64,000 nt of DNA. Origin: Clostridiales bacterium Firm_11 (lineage in GTDB: Bacteria; Bacillota; Clostridia; Christensenellales; Aristaeellaceae). Under the pieces are notes generated by a model. That model did no database searches, had not been told where the DNA came from, and saw only the letters and a list, made by a program, of their open reading frames with translations. Within the stretch, counting starts at the first letter, position 1. Each line of letters starts with the position of its first letter. Where the stretch lies: contig LVAQ01000014.1 in NCBI GenBank assembly GCA_001604105.1, positions 1 through 64,000 on the forward strand. Reading direction: 5' to 3'. Shown here one piece after another: positions 26,120 to 36,437 of this stretch. Position numbers and translations under genes: made by a program.

Positions 26120-27379
26120 TTGAACGCTTTTCTGGAACGAGTAAGCAAGTGGAATGAGAATATGAATGGGCTTCCGCGCAAGGGGATGCTCATAACGCTC
26201 ACACTGCTGATCACATGGCTTTTAATCATCATTGCGCCGCTATGCTGGCCTTTTTTGCTGGCGATGCTGTTTTCAATGCTGCTGGAGCCGGTTGTACGGT
26301 TTTTTGTCAAGCGGATGCAGCGCATTAAGGCGGCGCGGGGGATTATCACGCTGCTGGGCATGCTGATACTGTTTGGTGTTTTGGGCATTCTGACGTTTGC
26401 GCTGGTCAGACAGGTTTTGCGGGAACTCATATCGCTTGCCTATGCAACGCCGAGCATTGTCCGCTGGCTCACCAGCACAGTGGTGCCCTATCTGCAAAGC
26501 GTGTATCAACAGTATGCGGATGTACTTCCCCCCGGCGCGATGGGGATGGTCAATGAAGCGCTTTCATCCCTGGGGCAAAACGCTATACAGTTGGCGGGAA
26601 CACTATCCGCATCCCTTACGGGTGGCGCATTCAAGTTTACCACCGCTATCCCGGGTGCGTTGCTCAGCGTTGTGCTGACCATCATGGGCACCTACTATAT
26701 GACGGCGGATCGGGAACGCATCCTTGCGTTCTTTCGAAAGACGTTTCCTATCAATGTACAGCGTCACGGCAAGATGCTCAAGAGCAATATGTTCTACGCA
26801 TTGTTTGGACAGGTGAAAAGCCAGCTGACAGTATCGTTGATCATCATTTCGTTTTTAGTGCTGACATTTATGCTTTCCGGGGTCAGGTATGGGCTTCTCA
26901 TCGGCCTGTCGATTGGCTTGGCAGATGCGCTGCCCGTCATCGGCGCGGGATTGTTCTTAATACCCTGGTGTATTTTTGAATTTATCATGGGCAACTATGG
27001 CATGGGCGCGTTTCTGGCAGCTGTGTACATCGGCACTATTATTATCAGGCAAATTAGCGAACCGCGCATCGTAGGCGCGAATCTTGGCTTATACCCGCTT
27101 GCAACGATGATCGCCATCTATGTAGGTTTTCGATTGTTTGGGGTGATTGGCCTGCTGGGCGGGCCGGTTCTGTTGAACCTGTTGAAAGTAGTACTGGAGT
27201 CTGATGAAATTGCCCGAGGGATCAGAGCGGAGCCGGTGCGCCCGCTTGTTCGAATCAGAGAGAAAAAGAAGCGTAAGCAAGTTGGCAAGCAGCAGATATC
27301 AGCAGAAAGCGATGAGGGAACGCCTGACCGCTTGAATCAGGATGCACAAACCAGCGAGCCGCGATCCGATGACGATTAA
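26120..27379 (+). CDS. AI-2E family permease
   Basis: About 419 aa with eight hydrophobic segments, PF01594 family (YtvI/PerM/TqsA). The C-terminal core (ALPVIGAGLFLIPWCIFEF, then SEPRIVGANLGLYPLATMI) is the most conserved family region. Members are linked to export of autoinducer-2, sporulation or ion transport; the substrate is not inferable. ATG 26114 lies directly against GGGAGGG with no spacing; TTG 26120 has a 7-nt spacing and is preferred. The last about 50 residues are charged and cytoplasmic. Confidence 0.87.
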   Translation: MNAFLERVSKWNENMNGLPRKGMLITLTLLITWLLIIIAPLCWPFLLAMLFSMLLEPVVRFFVKRMQRIKAARGIITLLGMLILFGVLGILTFALVRQVLRELISLAYATPSIVRWLTSTVVPYLQSVYQQYADVLPPGAMGMVNEALSSLGQNAIQLAGTLSASLTGGAFKFTTAIPGALLSVVLTIMGTYYMTADRERILAFFRKTFPINVQRHGKMLKSNMFYALFGQVKSQLTVSLIIISFLVLTFMLSGVRYGLLIGLSIGLADALPVIGAGLFLIPWCIFEFIMGNYGMGAFLAAVYIGTIIIRQISEPRIVGANLGLYPLATMIAIYVGFRLFGVIGLLGGPVLLNLLKVVLESDEIARGIRAEPVRPLVRIREKKKRKQVGKQQISAESDEGTPDRLNQDAQTSEPRSDDD

Positions 27380-27450
27380 CCAGTGTGGCAAAACATGACC
27401 GTAAAGCATGGCAGTGGGGATAACGTATTGTGTTAATAGGTTTCCCTGCC

Positions 27451-27492
27451 AAACAAAGCAACCCGCGTGCAAAGACGCGGGTTGCTTTGTTT
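27451..27492. terminator. 18-bp bidirectional terminator
   Basis: Perfect stem AAACAAAGCAACCCGCGT / ACGCGGGTTGCTTTGTTT with a 6-nt loop between the convergent permease gene and guaB. Confidence 0.88.
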
Positions 27493-27514
27493 GGTGGAGG
27501 CGAAAGCTTGCTTG

Positions 27515-29040
<1,526 letters not shown>

Positions 29041-29361
29041 TGCGGCATGCTGTTGCCGTATTATGACAGTGGTTGGCGCTTGCCTATGCGCTGTACGCGC
29101 ACCGGAGCATATCGATACGCGTTACCAAGATTGTACCAGAAACAAACGAGCGATACAATGCCAAAGGTTCAGGGATACAGGACAGGACCGGCCAGCATGC
29201 TGGGTATGCCCGACATGAATGATTAACGAAACAAAAGCGAAAACAGACAAGGCGTGCTGAACGTTGTAAGAATCCAGTGTACAGTCGGGTTTCTCAGCTG
29301 CATGGATGGAGTGTTTTGCGCGCCACATTATTCGCTGGCGATATTTGGAGATTATTGAGCC
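29041..29361. other. Non-coding spacer upstream of guaB
   Basis: Nothing recognised. A 138-codon minus frame spanning 29122-29538 has no ribosome site, is Cys/Phe-rich because of the AT-rich repeats, and is not credible. Confidence 0.4.
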
Positions 29362-29410
29362 ATTGATGACAAAAAATACACATGAACAGCAATTGATGAC
29401 GAAAAATACA
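29362..29410. repeat. Two 19-bp direct repeats, 30-bp period
   Basis: ATTGATGACAAAAAATACA (29362-29380) recurs with one mismatch at 29392-29410. The 30-bp period is close to three helical turns, so two protein molecules could bind on one face of DNA. It lies about 120 bp before the promoter of the LacI-family gene. Confidence 0.6.
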
Positions 29411-29421
29411 AAAACGTTTTT
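29410..29421. promoter_or_regulatory. Candidate LacI-type operator AAAAACGTTTTT
   Basis: A perfect 12-bp palindrome with central CG immediately follows the second direct repeat. LacI-family sites have this symmetry, but AT-rich context makes chance more likely, so support is limited. Confidence 0.35.
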
Positions 29422-29532
29422 CTTGGAATTGCGTAACGTGCTCGGGCACATTATACGCTTGATCGATGGACAGATGAGGAAAGCCTTAAAATACAAAGGA
29501 TGCGGAGATGGATGCCCGACGGCAAATAGTAC

Positions 29533-29561
29533 TTGCAATTTACGATATGAAGCGTTATACT
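29533..29561 (+). promoter_or_regulatory. Promoter of the LacI-cepA transcript
   Basis: TTGCAA (29533-29538) and TATACT (29556-29561), 17 bp spacing, 75 nt before the GTG start. Confidence 0.68.
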
Positions 29562-29636
29562 ATGAGCGGCGAAAACGATGTAGTGAATGTATCCCGGTCA
29601 AACTCGCTGCCGGATACGCGAAAGGGAGGTAGGATC

Positions 29637-30653
29637 GTGGCGGTTACCATTCGGGAGCTATCCAAACGGTGCGGACTTTCCATCTCCACAGTCAGTAAGG
29701 CGCTCAACGGATATACGGATATCAGCGAGGCGACGCGGGAAATCGTAACCAAAGCCGCCAAAGAGATCGGCTATTACCCCAACTCTCACGCGCGTGCGTT
29801 AAAGACGAAACGCAGCTACAATTTGGGCGTTCTCTTTACGGATGATCGCCAAAGCGGCCTTACGCATGCCTTTTTTTCCTTTGTGCTGGAGAGTTTCAAA
29901 AAAGAAGCCGAGCGCAACGGGTACGATATTACTTTTATTAGTCATAATATGGGCGAAAGCACAATGACCTATCTGGAACACTGCCATTACCGAGAGGTCG
30001 ACGGCTTGTGTATTGCAAATATTGACTTTCTGGATCAGGAAGTCAGCCAATTGGTTAACAGCGAGCTGCCCATTGTAACCATCGACCATTTGTTCAACAA
30101 CCGCACCTGTATCCAATCCAACAATGTTACGGGCATGCAGATGCTGCTGGAGCACGTATACAGCAAGGGACATCGAAAAATCGCCTATATTCACGGCCCC
30201 AAGAGCGCTGTGACGGATACGCGGCTGGGGTCCTTTTACCGCACGGCGGGCGCACTTGAAATGCAGGTGCCTGATGAGTATGTGGATGTTTGCGAGTATA
30301 ACGAGCCCGCATCGGTTTACCGTGCGACCAAACGGATGATGGCGCTGAAAGATCGCCCGAGCTGCATCCTCCTCTCGGATGATTATGCCGCGTTGGGCGC
30401 TTACGAAGCCGCCAGTGATCTGGGCTTACAAATCCCGCGGGATTTATCCATTGCCGGGTATGATGGCATTCCCATGATGCAACTGATGAAACCAAGGCTA
30501 ACCACCATTCGGCAGGATACCAACCGAATCGGTGCGGAGGCGGCACGAAGGTTGGTTGCGCTCATTGAGAGTCCTAAAATGACCATTCCAGAGATTATGG
30601 TTATCCCCTGTTCGCTTATTGAGGGGGAGACGGTGGAAACCATCGCGCCGTAG
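29637..30653 (+). CDS. LacI-family regulator next to cellobiose phosphorylase
   Basis: Product of 338 aa. N-terminal helix-turn-helix TIRELSKRCGLSISTVSKALNG is a clear LacI signature, followed by the hinge (SHARALKTKRSYNLGV) and an effector domain ending in PRDLSIAGYDGIPMMQ and LTTIRQD. The start is GTG 29637, 7 nt after GGAGG; the frame continues upstream through the promoter and is not translated there. It is 90 nt before cepA on the same strand, so a sensor of cellobiose or a related disaccharide is likely. Confidence 0.9.
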   Translation: MAVTIRELSKRCGLSISTVSKALNGYTDISEATREIVTKAAKEIGYYPNSHARALKTKRSYNLGVLFTDDRQSGLTHAFFSFVLESFKKEAERNGYDITFISHNMGESTMTYLEHCHYREVDGLCIANIDFLDQEVSQLVNSELPIVTIDHLFNNRTCIQSNNVTGMQMLLEHVYSKGHRKIAYIHGPKSAVTDTRLGSFYRTAGALEMQVPDEYVDVCEYNEPASVYRATKRMMALKDRPSCILLSDDYAALGAYEAASDLGLQIPRDLSIAGYDGIPMMQLMKPRLTTIRQDTNRIGAEAARRLVALIESPKMTIPEIMVIPCSLIEGETVETIAP

Positions 30654-30742
30654 GCCGCGCAGCCATGCCGATGAAGTGCGCCGCGTATACCCAAAGGCAG
30701 ATTCTCAGACGTTTTTGCGTTTGCACACAGGAGGAACGACCC

Positions 30743-33184
30743 ATGAACTATGGACGCTTTGATGATTCACAAAAGGAATTCATCATCACCAGACCGGACA
30801 CGCCCTACCCATGGATTAACTACCTGGGGGGAGAAGCTTTTTTTTCGTTAATCAGCAATACTTCGGGCGGTTACTCGTTTTATAAGGATGCGCGATTGCT
30901 GCGTCTGACTCGTTACCGCTATAACAATGTACCCACGGATGCTGGCGGCAAGTATTTCTACCTTCGCGATGGGCAAAACGTATGGAACCCCGGTTGGAAA
31001 CCAACGCAAACCGCGCTGGACAGCTACGAATGCCGCCATGGGATGGGGTATACGCGCATAACATCCCAAAAAGATGGGCTCAAGGCGGAGCAATGCTCCA
31101 TGGTGCCCCGCGGTATCCGTGCGGAAGTAACGCGCCTTACCCTTACCAATGAAAGCAGCGAAGATAAAAGCATCAGCTTATACAGTTTCGTGGAGTTCTG
31201 CCTTTGGAATGCATTGGATGATTCCACCAATTTCCAGCGAAACTATGCACTGGCTGAGGTGGAAATCGAGGATGGCGGCGCGACGCTGTACCACAAAAGC
31301 GAATACCGTGAACGCCGCAATCATTACGCGGTGTATGCCGTGAATGCCGCGGTGGATGGGTTTGATACCGACAGAGAAAGCTTCATGGGCCTTTACAATG
31401 GTTTTGACAAGCCCGATGTGGTTATGCAGGACGCGCCTAAAAACAGTCAGGTACATGGTTGGTCTGCCATTGGCAGCCACTGCATCCGCGCAAAACTGGC
31501 TCCGGGAGAACAGCGAAGCTACATCTTTGTGCTGGGGTACTGCGAGAACGCGCAGGATCAAAAGTTCATCGCGCCGGGTGTCATCAACAAACAGGAGGCA
31601 CATGCGCTGCTGAAGGAATTCCAAACCGATGCACAGTTTGATGCGCATCTGGATGCCCTGAAGGCATACTGGACGAAGCTGCTCAGCCATTTTACCATCC
31701 AAACATGCGATGAAAAGCTGGATCGGCAAGTGAATATTTGGAATCAGTACCAGTGTATGGTCACCTTCAACTTAAGCCGCTCCGCCAGCTATTTTGAAAG
31801 CGGTATAGGCCGTGGCATGGGTTTCCGGGATTGCAGCCAGGATTTGCTTGGCTTTGTGCATCTGATCCCCGAGCGCGCACGTGAGCGCATTCTGGATATC
31901 GCGGCTACGCAGTTTCCGGATGGCAGCGCGTATCACCAGTATCAACCGCTTACCAAACGTGGGAATCTGGATGTTGGCAGCGGCTTCAATGACGATCCAT
32001 TATGGCTTATCTATGCCGTAATTGCGTACATTAAAGAGTCCGGCGACATGGGCATCTTGGATGTAATGGTTGATTTTGATAACGATCCGGCACTGGCGGC
32101 ACCGCTGCTTGAGCATCTTCGCCGCGCGTTCCACTACACGGCGGAGCATCGCGGTCCGCATGGGTTGCCGTTGATAGGCCGTGCGGATTGGAATGACTGC
32201 TTGAACTTGAACTGCTATTCCGCCGAACCGGGAGAAAGCTTCCAAACCGTTACCAACAACGATACGGGCATTGCGGAGAGCGTGTTTATTGCGGGCATGT
32301 TTGTGGGTGTCGCGGAGGATTTTGCAAAACTATGTGAGCTGGCGGGCGATCATGCCGAAGCCACGATTGTGCGCACGCAAAAGTTGCAGATGACAGAAGC
32401 CATTATCCAATACGGTTGGGATGGCGAGTGGTTCCTCCGTGCTTATGACGCAAATGGCGATAAAGTAGGCTCGGCCTCCTGTGAGGAAGGCAAAATCTTC
32501 ATCGAACCGCAAGGTATGTGTGTGATGGCAGGCATCGGGCTGGAAAACGATATGGCGCAAAAAGCGCTTGACGCAACACGCAAGCATTTGATGTTTGAAC
32601 ACGGCGTTGTGTTGAACTGGCCCGCCTACCAAAGCTATCACCTGAACCTGGGCGAGATCAGCACGTATCCGCCGGGCTATAAGGAGAACGGGTCGGTTTT
32701 CTGCCACAACAACCCTTGGATCATGATCGCGGAGACGATGCTTGGTCATGGTGAGCGCGCCTTTGATGTATACAAACGCATTGCGCCTGCCTATATTCAG
32801 GATCAGAAGCTGCACCGGACTGAGCCCTATGTTTATAGCCAGACCGTTAACGGCAAGGAAAGTTATCTCCCGGGGGAAGCAAAGAACAGTTGGCTAACTG
32901 GTACCGCGGCGTGGAATTTCTTCGCGGTATCCCAAGCGATGCTTGGCGTGAAGCCTCAGTTTGACGGCCTGATGATCGACCCCTGCCTGCCTGCCCATAT
33001 TCGGGAGATGCACATCCATCGTGAGTTCCGTGGCAACACCTATGAGATTACGGTAAAGAATCATAGCGGCGGTGAAAAAGGAGTCGTGCATATCCGTGTG
33101 GGGGGAGAAACCCTTACAGGGCAAACCATCCCGTTACCCAAGGGCACCGGAGAGGTGTTGCAAGTGGAGGTTACTGTCGGCTGA
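30743..33184 (+). CDS. cepA: Cellobiose phosphorylase (GH94)
   Basis: Product of 813 aa, the usual size of clostridial cellobiose phosphorylases. It splits cellobiose with phosphate into glucose-1-phosphate and glucose in the cytoplasm, saving ATP. N-terminal FIITRPDTPYPWINYLGG and SGGYSFYKDARLLRLTRYRY, the active-site block LIGRADWNDCLNLNCY (catalytic Asp), and the phosphate-binding region SSGFND-like VGSGFNDDPLW are seen. ATG 30743 follows GGAGGAACG. No transporter or cellulase is adjacent, so uptake genes must be elsewhere. Cellodextrin or laminaribiose phosphorylase is less likely, given length and the close N-terminal match. Confidence 0.92.
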   Translation: MNYGRFDDSQKEFIITRPDTPYPWINYLGGEAFFSLISNTSGGYSFYKDARLLRLTRYRYNNVPTDAGGKYFYLRDGQNVWNPGWKPTQTALDSYECRHGMGYTRITSQKDGLKAEQCSMVPRGIRAEVTRLTLTNESSEDKSISLYSFVEFCLWNALDDSTNFQRNYALAEVEIEDGGATLYHKSEYRERRNHYAVYAVNAAVDGFDTDRESFMGLYNGFDKPDVVMQDAPKNSQVHGWSAIGSHCIRAKLAPGEQRSYIFVLGYCENAQDQKFIAPGVINKQEAHALLKEFQTDAQFDAHLDALKAYWTKLLSHFTIQTCDEKLDRQVNIWNQYQCMVTFNLSRSASYFESGIGRGMGFRDCSQDLLGFVHLIPERARERILDIAATQFPDGSAYHQYQPLTKRGNLDVGSGFNDDPLWLIYAVIAYIKESGDMGILDVMVDFDNDPALAAPLLEHLRRAFHYTAEHRGPHGLPLIGRADWNDCLNLNCYSAEPGESFQTVTNNDTGIAESVFIAGMFVGVAEDFAKLCELAGDHAEATIVRTQKLQMTEAIIQYGWDGEWFLRAYDANGDKVGSASCEEGKIFIEPQGMCVMAGIGLENDMAQKALDATRKHLMFEHGVVLNWPAYQSYHLNLGEISTYPPGYKENGSVFCHNNPWIMIAETMLGHGERAFDVYKRIAPAYIQDQKLHRTEPYVYSQTVNGKESYLPGEAKNSWLTGTAAWNFFAVSQAMLGVKPQFDGLMIDPCLPAHIREMHIHREFRGNTYEITVKNHSGGEKGVVHIRVGGETLTGQTIPLPKGTGEVLQVEVTVG

Positions 33185-33247
33185 CGCGGGCATGAATTCG
33201 CGGAGGCGGATGGATACCGGATCAGGGGCTTAATGCCCGCAATATGC

Positions 33248-33277
33248 AGGACGGCGCTCGATCGGGAGCGCCGTCCT
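33248..33277 (+). terminator. Terminator of cepA
   Basis: 12-bp perfect stem AGGACGGCGCTC / GAGCGCCGTCCT with a 6-nt loop. The downstream T-run is weak (AAGTTATTT). Confidence 0.7.
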
Positions 33278-33505
33278 AAGTTATTTGCACCATGGGTGCG
33301 TTACCATCGCCCTGGGATTGTTTGCGTGCCTGTAAAGGAGCGCGACAAGGCAAGCGTTGCGCGCACCTAAATCATAAAGATTTCATGCTTGGGGAATTCA
33401 GCCTGATGGATGATTGCTCTTGCGCTCTTGTGATTCAGGCAGGTCACGATATGGAATCCTGTCCTTTACCTGTACAAAGCGTATCCGCAAAATGACCATG
33501 TGCCC
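33278..33505. other. Spacer with no recognised feature
   Basis: A 67-codon plus frame from 33292 has no ribosome site and no recognisable composition. Nothing else seen. Confidence 0.4.
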
Positions 33506-34234
33506 CTACAGTGATTCTTGTTCGCCAGTGGATACGATCTCCAACGCGTAGACGGTACCGTTTTCTGCGGCGGCGCCATCAACGTAGACACGTACCTGCT
33601 CCCCATCCATGGGCGCGGCATAGGTTACAGTATGGGCATCCATCGTAATGATATGGGTAGCGCCGTCCGCATCGGTTAAAATGAACGTCTGGGCGTTTGC
33701 ATCCGAAACGGCGCCTTCCAGATACGGTACGATGATATGGCTGGCGAAGATTTGCGGCGGCATGCTCAGCGCCATCAATCCATTATAATAGACGGTGATG
33801 GGGACACCCAAATACACGGGTGGAAAGTTATCGCCGATCAGTACAATGGCGGTGCCGGTTACCTCATCCCCCGTGACGATGACGCCGTTTTCAAGGATAT
33901 CCGCGACAGTGCCTGTAAGCCTGTAGCAAGCGACAATTTGTGCCGATACCTGCGGCGGAAGGCTGCGGCTCATAACACCATCATAGGTTACAAACACATA
34001 GAGGCCTACGGCAAGTGTGTCCTTGGCGGCAATTCCTTCAAATACCGTCACGCCGTCAATAATGTTCACTTGAACGCTGGCGTGCGTCCTGTCCGTCATG
34101 ATGAAGTATGTGCTGCCAACCTCTGTGATTAGTCCCTGCAAGGTAACAGACGTTTCGGTTACCGCAAAGGCAGCAAGCGGCGACAACGCCAGGATCAAGG
34201 CAAGTGCCAGCGAAATCAACGGGTTCATTTTCAT
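33506..34234 (-). CDS. Secreted protein of unknown function with internal repeats
   Basis: Product of 242 aa. A signal peptide (PLISLALALILALSPLAAFA) is followed by about 220 residues of beta-rich sequence. Two internal copies share the pattern Y-(D/N)-G-(V/L)-M-S/A-x-S-(L/M)-PPQ (VTYDGVMSRSLPPQVSA and VYYNGLMALSMPPQIFA, about 75 residues apart), each preceded by a G(T/A)xxD..(V/F)xx(T/D)D strand pair. This suggests two or three OB-like or DUF5666-like modules. No Cys, no wall-anchor motif, no catalytic residues recognised. ATG 34234 follows AAAGGAGGTATCCCC. Function unknown. Confidence 0.75.
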   Translation of the reverse strand: MKMNPLISLALALILALSPLAAFAVTETSVTLQGLITEVGSTYFIMTDRTHASVQVNIIDGVTVFEGIAAKDTLAVGLYVFVTYDGVMSRSLPPQVSAQIVACYRLTGTVADILENGVIVTGDEVTGTAIVLIGDNFPPVYLGVPITVYYNGLMALSMPPQIFASHIIVPYLEGAVSDANAQTFILTDADGATHIITMDAHTVTYAAPMDGEQVRVYVDGAAAENGTVYALEIVSTGEQESL

Positions 34235-34312
34235 GGGGATACCTCCTTTGGCAGGTCTTACCGTATTTAGACGTGACGTGTACCGCTTTTGTTCCCGAAG
34301 GTATGCTTGGGC

Positions 34313-34343
34313 AGCCATCAAGCACATCCTACGCTTGATGGCT
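34313..34343. repeat. 11-bp perfect inverted repeat
   Basis: AGCCATCAAGC (34313-34323) and GCTTGATGGCT (34333-34343) with 9-nt spacer lie between the divergent secreted-protein and flavodoxin genes. It may be an operator or a leader hairpin; no T-run follows. Confidence 0.5.
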
Positions 34344-34397
34344 CGGGGGATGCGCACGCAAACCGCGCACGGGGCGCTGAAGTGTCGGTTGGGTTAG

Positions 34398-34426
34398 TTG
34401 ATATGCTCCCTGCGATATGGTAATAT
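34398..34426 (+). promoter_or_regulatory. Promoter of the flavodoxin gene
   Basis: TTGATA (34398-34403) and TAATAT (34421-34426), 17 bp spacing, about 100 nt before the start codon. Confidence 0.6.
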
Positions 34427-34526
34427 CCTCCTGTAATGGTGATTTGGAGGCATACTGGCAAGTATGGTCGTACGCAAAAGGTACGCAACGATGCATTCTA
34501 AAAACTGGAAGGGAAGGTAAGCTGAA

Positions 34527-35006
34527 ATGAAAATTGGTATTGTTGTATACAGTCAAACGGGTAATACCATGCAGGTGGCTGAGAAGCTTAACGAGGCGCT
34601 GACAGCCTCAGGACATGCGGCAGTGGTGGAGCGCATCACGGCTGAACAGGAGAACACGAAGGATGGTGTGAAGGTGACGCTTACACATGCGCCGGATGCG
34701 AGCGCCTATGATATGATCTATTTTGCGGCGCCTGTTCATGCCTTTTCCCTGTGCCCTGTTATGAAGACATACCTACAGGCTATGGATACCCTGAACGGCA
34801 AACAAGTTGCATGCTTTGTCACCCAACATTTCCCCAAGGCTTGGATGGGCGGAAACCATGCGATGCGCCAAATGCGGGACGCAATTCAAAAAAAGGGCGG
34901 AAGTGTTGTGGCAAGCGGCATTGTCAATTGGTCCGCGAAAACCAGAGAAGCACAGATAGGCCATGTGGTCGCGGAACTGGCAACTGCTTCGCCGGTGCAG
35001 GTGTGA
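34527..35006 (+). CDS. Flavodoxin family protein
   Basis: Product of 159 aa. The FMN phosphate-binding loop is YSQTGNTMQVAEKL at residues 9-22. The second half shows the usual alternating alpha/beta pattern (MIYFAAPVHAFSLCPVM, VACFVTQHFPKAWMGG). Flavodoxins carry electrons in low-potential reactions. ATG follows GGAAGG. It is 7 nt before the FMN-binding-domain gene, so the two probably form one redox unit. Confidence 0.88.
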   Translation: MKIGIVVYSQTGNTMQVAEKLNEALTASGHAAVVERITAEQENTKDGVKVTLTHAPDASAYDMIYFAAPVHAFSLCPVMKTYLQAMDTLNGKQVACFVTQHFPKAWMGGNHAMRQMRDAIQKKGGSVVASGIVNWSAKTREAQIGHVVAELATASPVQV

Positions 35007-35013
35007 GGGGATT

Positions 35014-35400
35014 ATGAAAAAAACACTCAAATGGATGGGGATCGCTTTCCTGCTGCTAACGGTCATCATGGTGCTTTTTGCCATGGTTGGGCTAAAGGAA
35101 ACCGTGAACCTGACGATCGGCGAAGTGTCACTCACGGAGCTTGCGGATGGCGATTATACTGGCGAGTATGTAAACGGGCGCTTTAGCAATACGGTGCTTG
35201 TGAGCGTGCGGGATCACACCATCACAGCCATCCAGCCAATCAAGATTTCCGATGGGCAGGCATCGCTCAGCGAAACGCTTACCCAGCGTGTGCTGGAGGC
35301 GCAACAGCCCGATGTGGACATCATCGCGGGGGCGACTGCCAGCAGTAAGGGTTTTCTCAAGGCTGTGGAGATAGCCCTGACAGACACCAAAGCGCAGTAA
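35014..35400 (+). CDS. Membrane-anchored FMN-binding domain protein
   Basis: Product of 128 aa. One N-terminal hydrophobic anchor (WMGIAFLLLTVIMVLFAMVG) precedes an FMN_bind domain (PF04205): LADGDYTGEYVNGRFSN, then VDIIAGATASSKGFLKAVEIAL, in which GATAS corresponds to the S/T-GAT-S/T flavinylation region of RnfG/NqrC and related proteins. The domain faces outside if the anchor is N-in. With the cytosolic flavodoxin it suggests flavin-based electron transfer; the FMN could be covalently bound if an ApbE enzyme exists elsewhere. ATG 35014 has GAGGGG upstream. Confidence 0.85.
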   Translation: MKKTLKWMGIAFLLLTVIMVLFAMVGLKETVNLTIGEVSLTELADGDYTGEYVNGRFSNTVLVSVRDHTITAIQPIKISDGQASLSETLTQRVLEAQQPDVDIIAGATASSKGFLKAVEIALTDTKAQ

Positions 35401-35449
35401 ATGGGATGATGTGCCGCGCGTAAGTATCCTCAAAGCAAGACAGGAACCA

Positions 35450-35488
35450 AAAACCGCTCGTAGCTTGACCGCTGGGGCGGTTTTCTCT
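35450..35488 (+). terminator. Terminator of the flavodoxin/FMN operon
   Basis: AAAACCGC (35450-35457) can pair with GCGGTTTT (35477-35484); a shorter ACCGC-TGGG-GCGGT hairpin followed by TTTCTCTTT is the alternative. Confidence 0.6.
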
Positions 35489-35567
35489 TTGGGTCTTTGA
35501 AGGGCTGAATGTCACGTATCAAACATATCACAAATGTGGGCAAAGCTAATCCTAAACGCTCCGCATG

Positions 35568-36047
35568 TTATTTGTGATAGCGCTGCCCGGCCGTAATTTT
35601 GGCGGCGCGGTACAATTGTTCCAGCAAAATCACCCTTGCCAGCTGATGCGGAAAGGTCATGCGGCTGATGCTCATGTGCTCATCCGCGCGAGCCAGTACG
35701 CTTGCGTGCAACCCTAGCGAGCCCCCAATGACAAATGCGATGTCACTTCTGCCTGCGATGCGCAGGCTGTCGAGCTTATGGGCGAATTCCTCACTCTGAT
35801 ATTGTTTGGCATCGATACAAAGCGCGATAACATAAGCATTTGGAGGGATTTTTGCCAGCAGGCGCGCCCCCTCAGCCCGTAGCACCTGCTCGATGGCGGC
35901 TTGGCTAAGCTGCTTGGGTTCGGGTTCATCTGCCGTTTCCATGACTAGGCATGGCATGAGGGTGCTCAGGCGTTTGCGATATTCCGCGGCGGCTTCCATA
36001 TAAAAATGTTCGCGCAGTTTGCCTACGCAGTGGAGCGTAAGCCCCAT
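35568..36047 (-). CDS. rlmH: 23S rRNA pseudouridine-1915 N3-methyltransferase
   Basis: Product of 159 aa, the standard RlmH length. It methylates pseudouridine 1915 in helix 69 of 23S rRNA as a SPOUT-class enzyme. Signature blocks: VIALCIDAKQYQSEEFA, the knot-forming FVIGGSLGLHASVLARAD, ISRMTFPHQLARVILLEQLYRA and terminal YHK. Start ATG follows GGAGGAGC. It follows a small unknown gene with a 1-nt gap and lies downstream of the WalJ-type gene, an order often seen in Firmicutes. Confidence 0.96.
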   Translation of the reverse strand: MGLTLHCVGKLREHFYMEAAAEYRKRLSTLMPCLVMETADEPEPKQLSQAAIEQVLRAEGARLLAKIPPNAYVIALCIDAKQYQSEEFAHKLDSLRIAGRSDIAFVIGGSLGLHASVLARADEHMSISRMTFPHQLARVILLEQLYRAAKITAGQRYHK

Positions 36048-36048
36048 A

Positions 36049-36315
36049 TCAGTGCTCCTCCTGCACGAGGGTAAAGCAAGTGCCGTCTACCAACACATTG
36101 CGAAACAGTCTGCCAAAATAATCCGCATTACCATCGGGCAACAACAGGATCAGAAGCTCTTCCTGTACGGAAACTTGGGATACGGTATGCACGTTGCCAC
36201 GCACATCTCGAATGCGGCATCCGTTGCTGAGCGCAGCCGTATCCCCCGATGCGACAACCAGCGCAAGACCGCTTCGATCCAAGGCAATGGCTTCATCCAG
36301 TACACGAATTTCCAT
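36049..36315 (-). CDS. Small hypothetical protein before rlmH
   Basis: Product of 88 aa (MEIRVLDEAIALDRSGLALV start). No family recognised. It has no signal peptide or membrane segment, and its alternating hydrophobic pattern with RNVLVDGTCFTLVQEEH at the end suggests a small beta-rich cytoplasmic domain. ATG 36315 follows CAGGAGGGAACC, a strong ribosome site, and it abuts rlmH by 1 nt, so it is a genuine operon member and translated. Confidence 0.7.
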   Translation of the reverse strand: MEIRVLDEAIALDRSGLALVVASGDTAALSNGCRIRDVRGNVHTVSQVSVQEELLILLLPDGNADYFGRLFRNVLVDGTCFTLVQEEH

Positions 36316-36437
36316 GGTTCCCTCCTGTTTGTGATGTGCGATATACACCGTATGCCAGATGTCCAGCGCAATATGTCATGTATCGGTTTTGTTAATCCCG
36401 GCGGGCATGTGCCTTACCGACAGCCGATTGCTCTTGG

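Noticed and set aside
29122..29538. 138-codon minus-strand frame
   Set aside because: No ribosome site, composition driven by AT-rich repeats, overlaps promoter elements.
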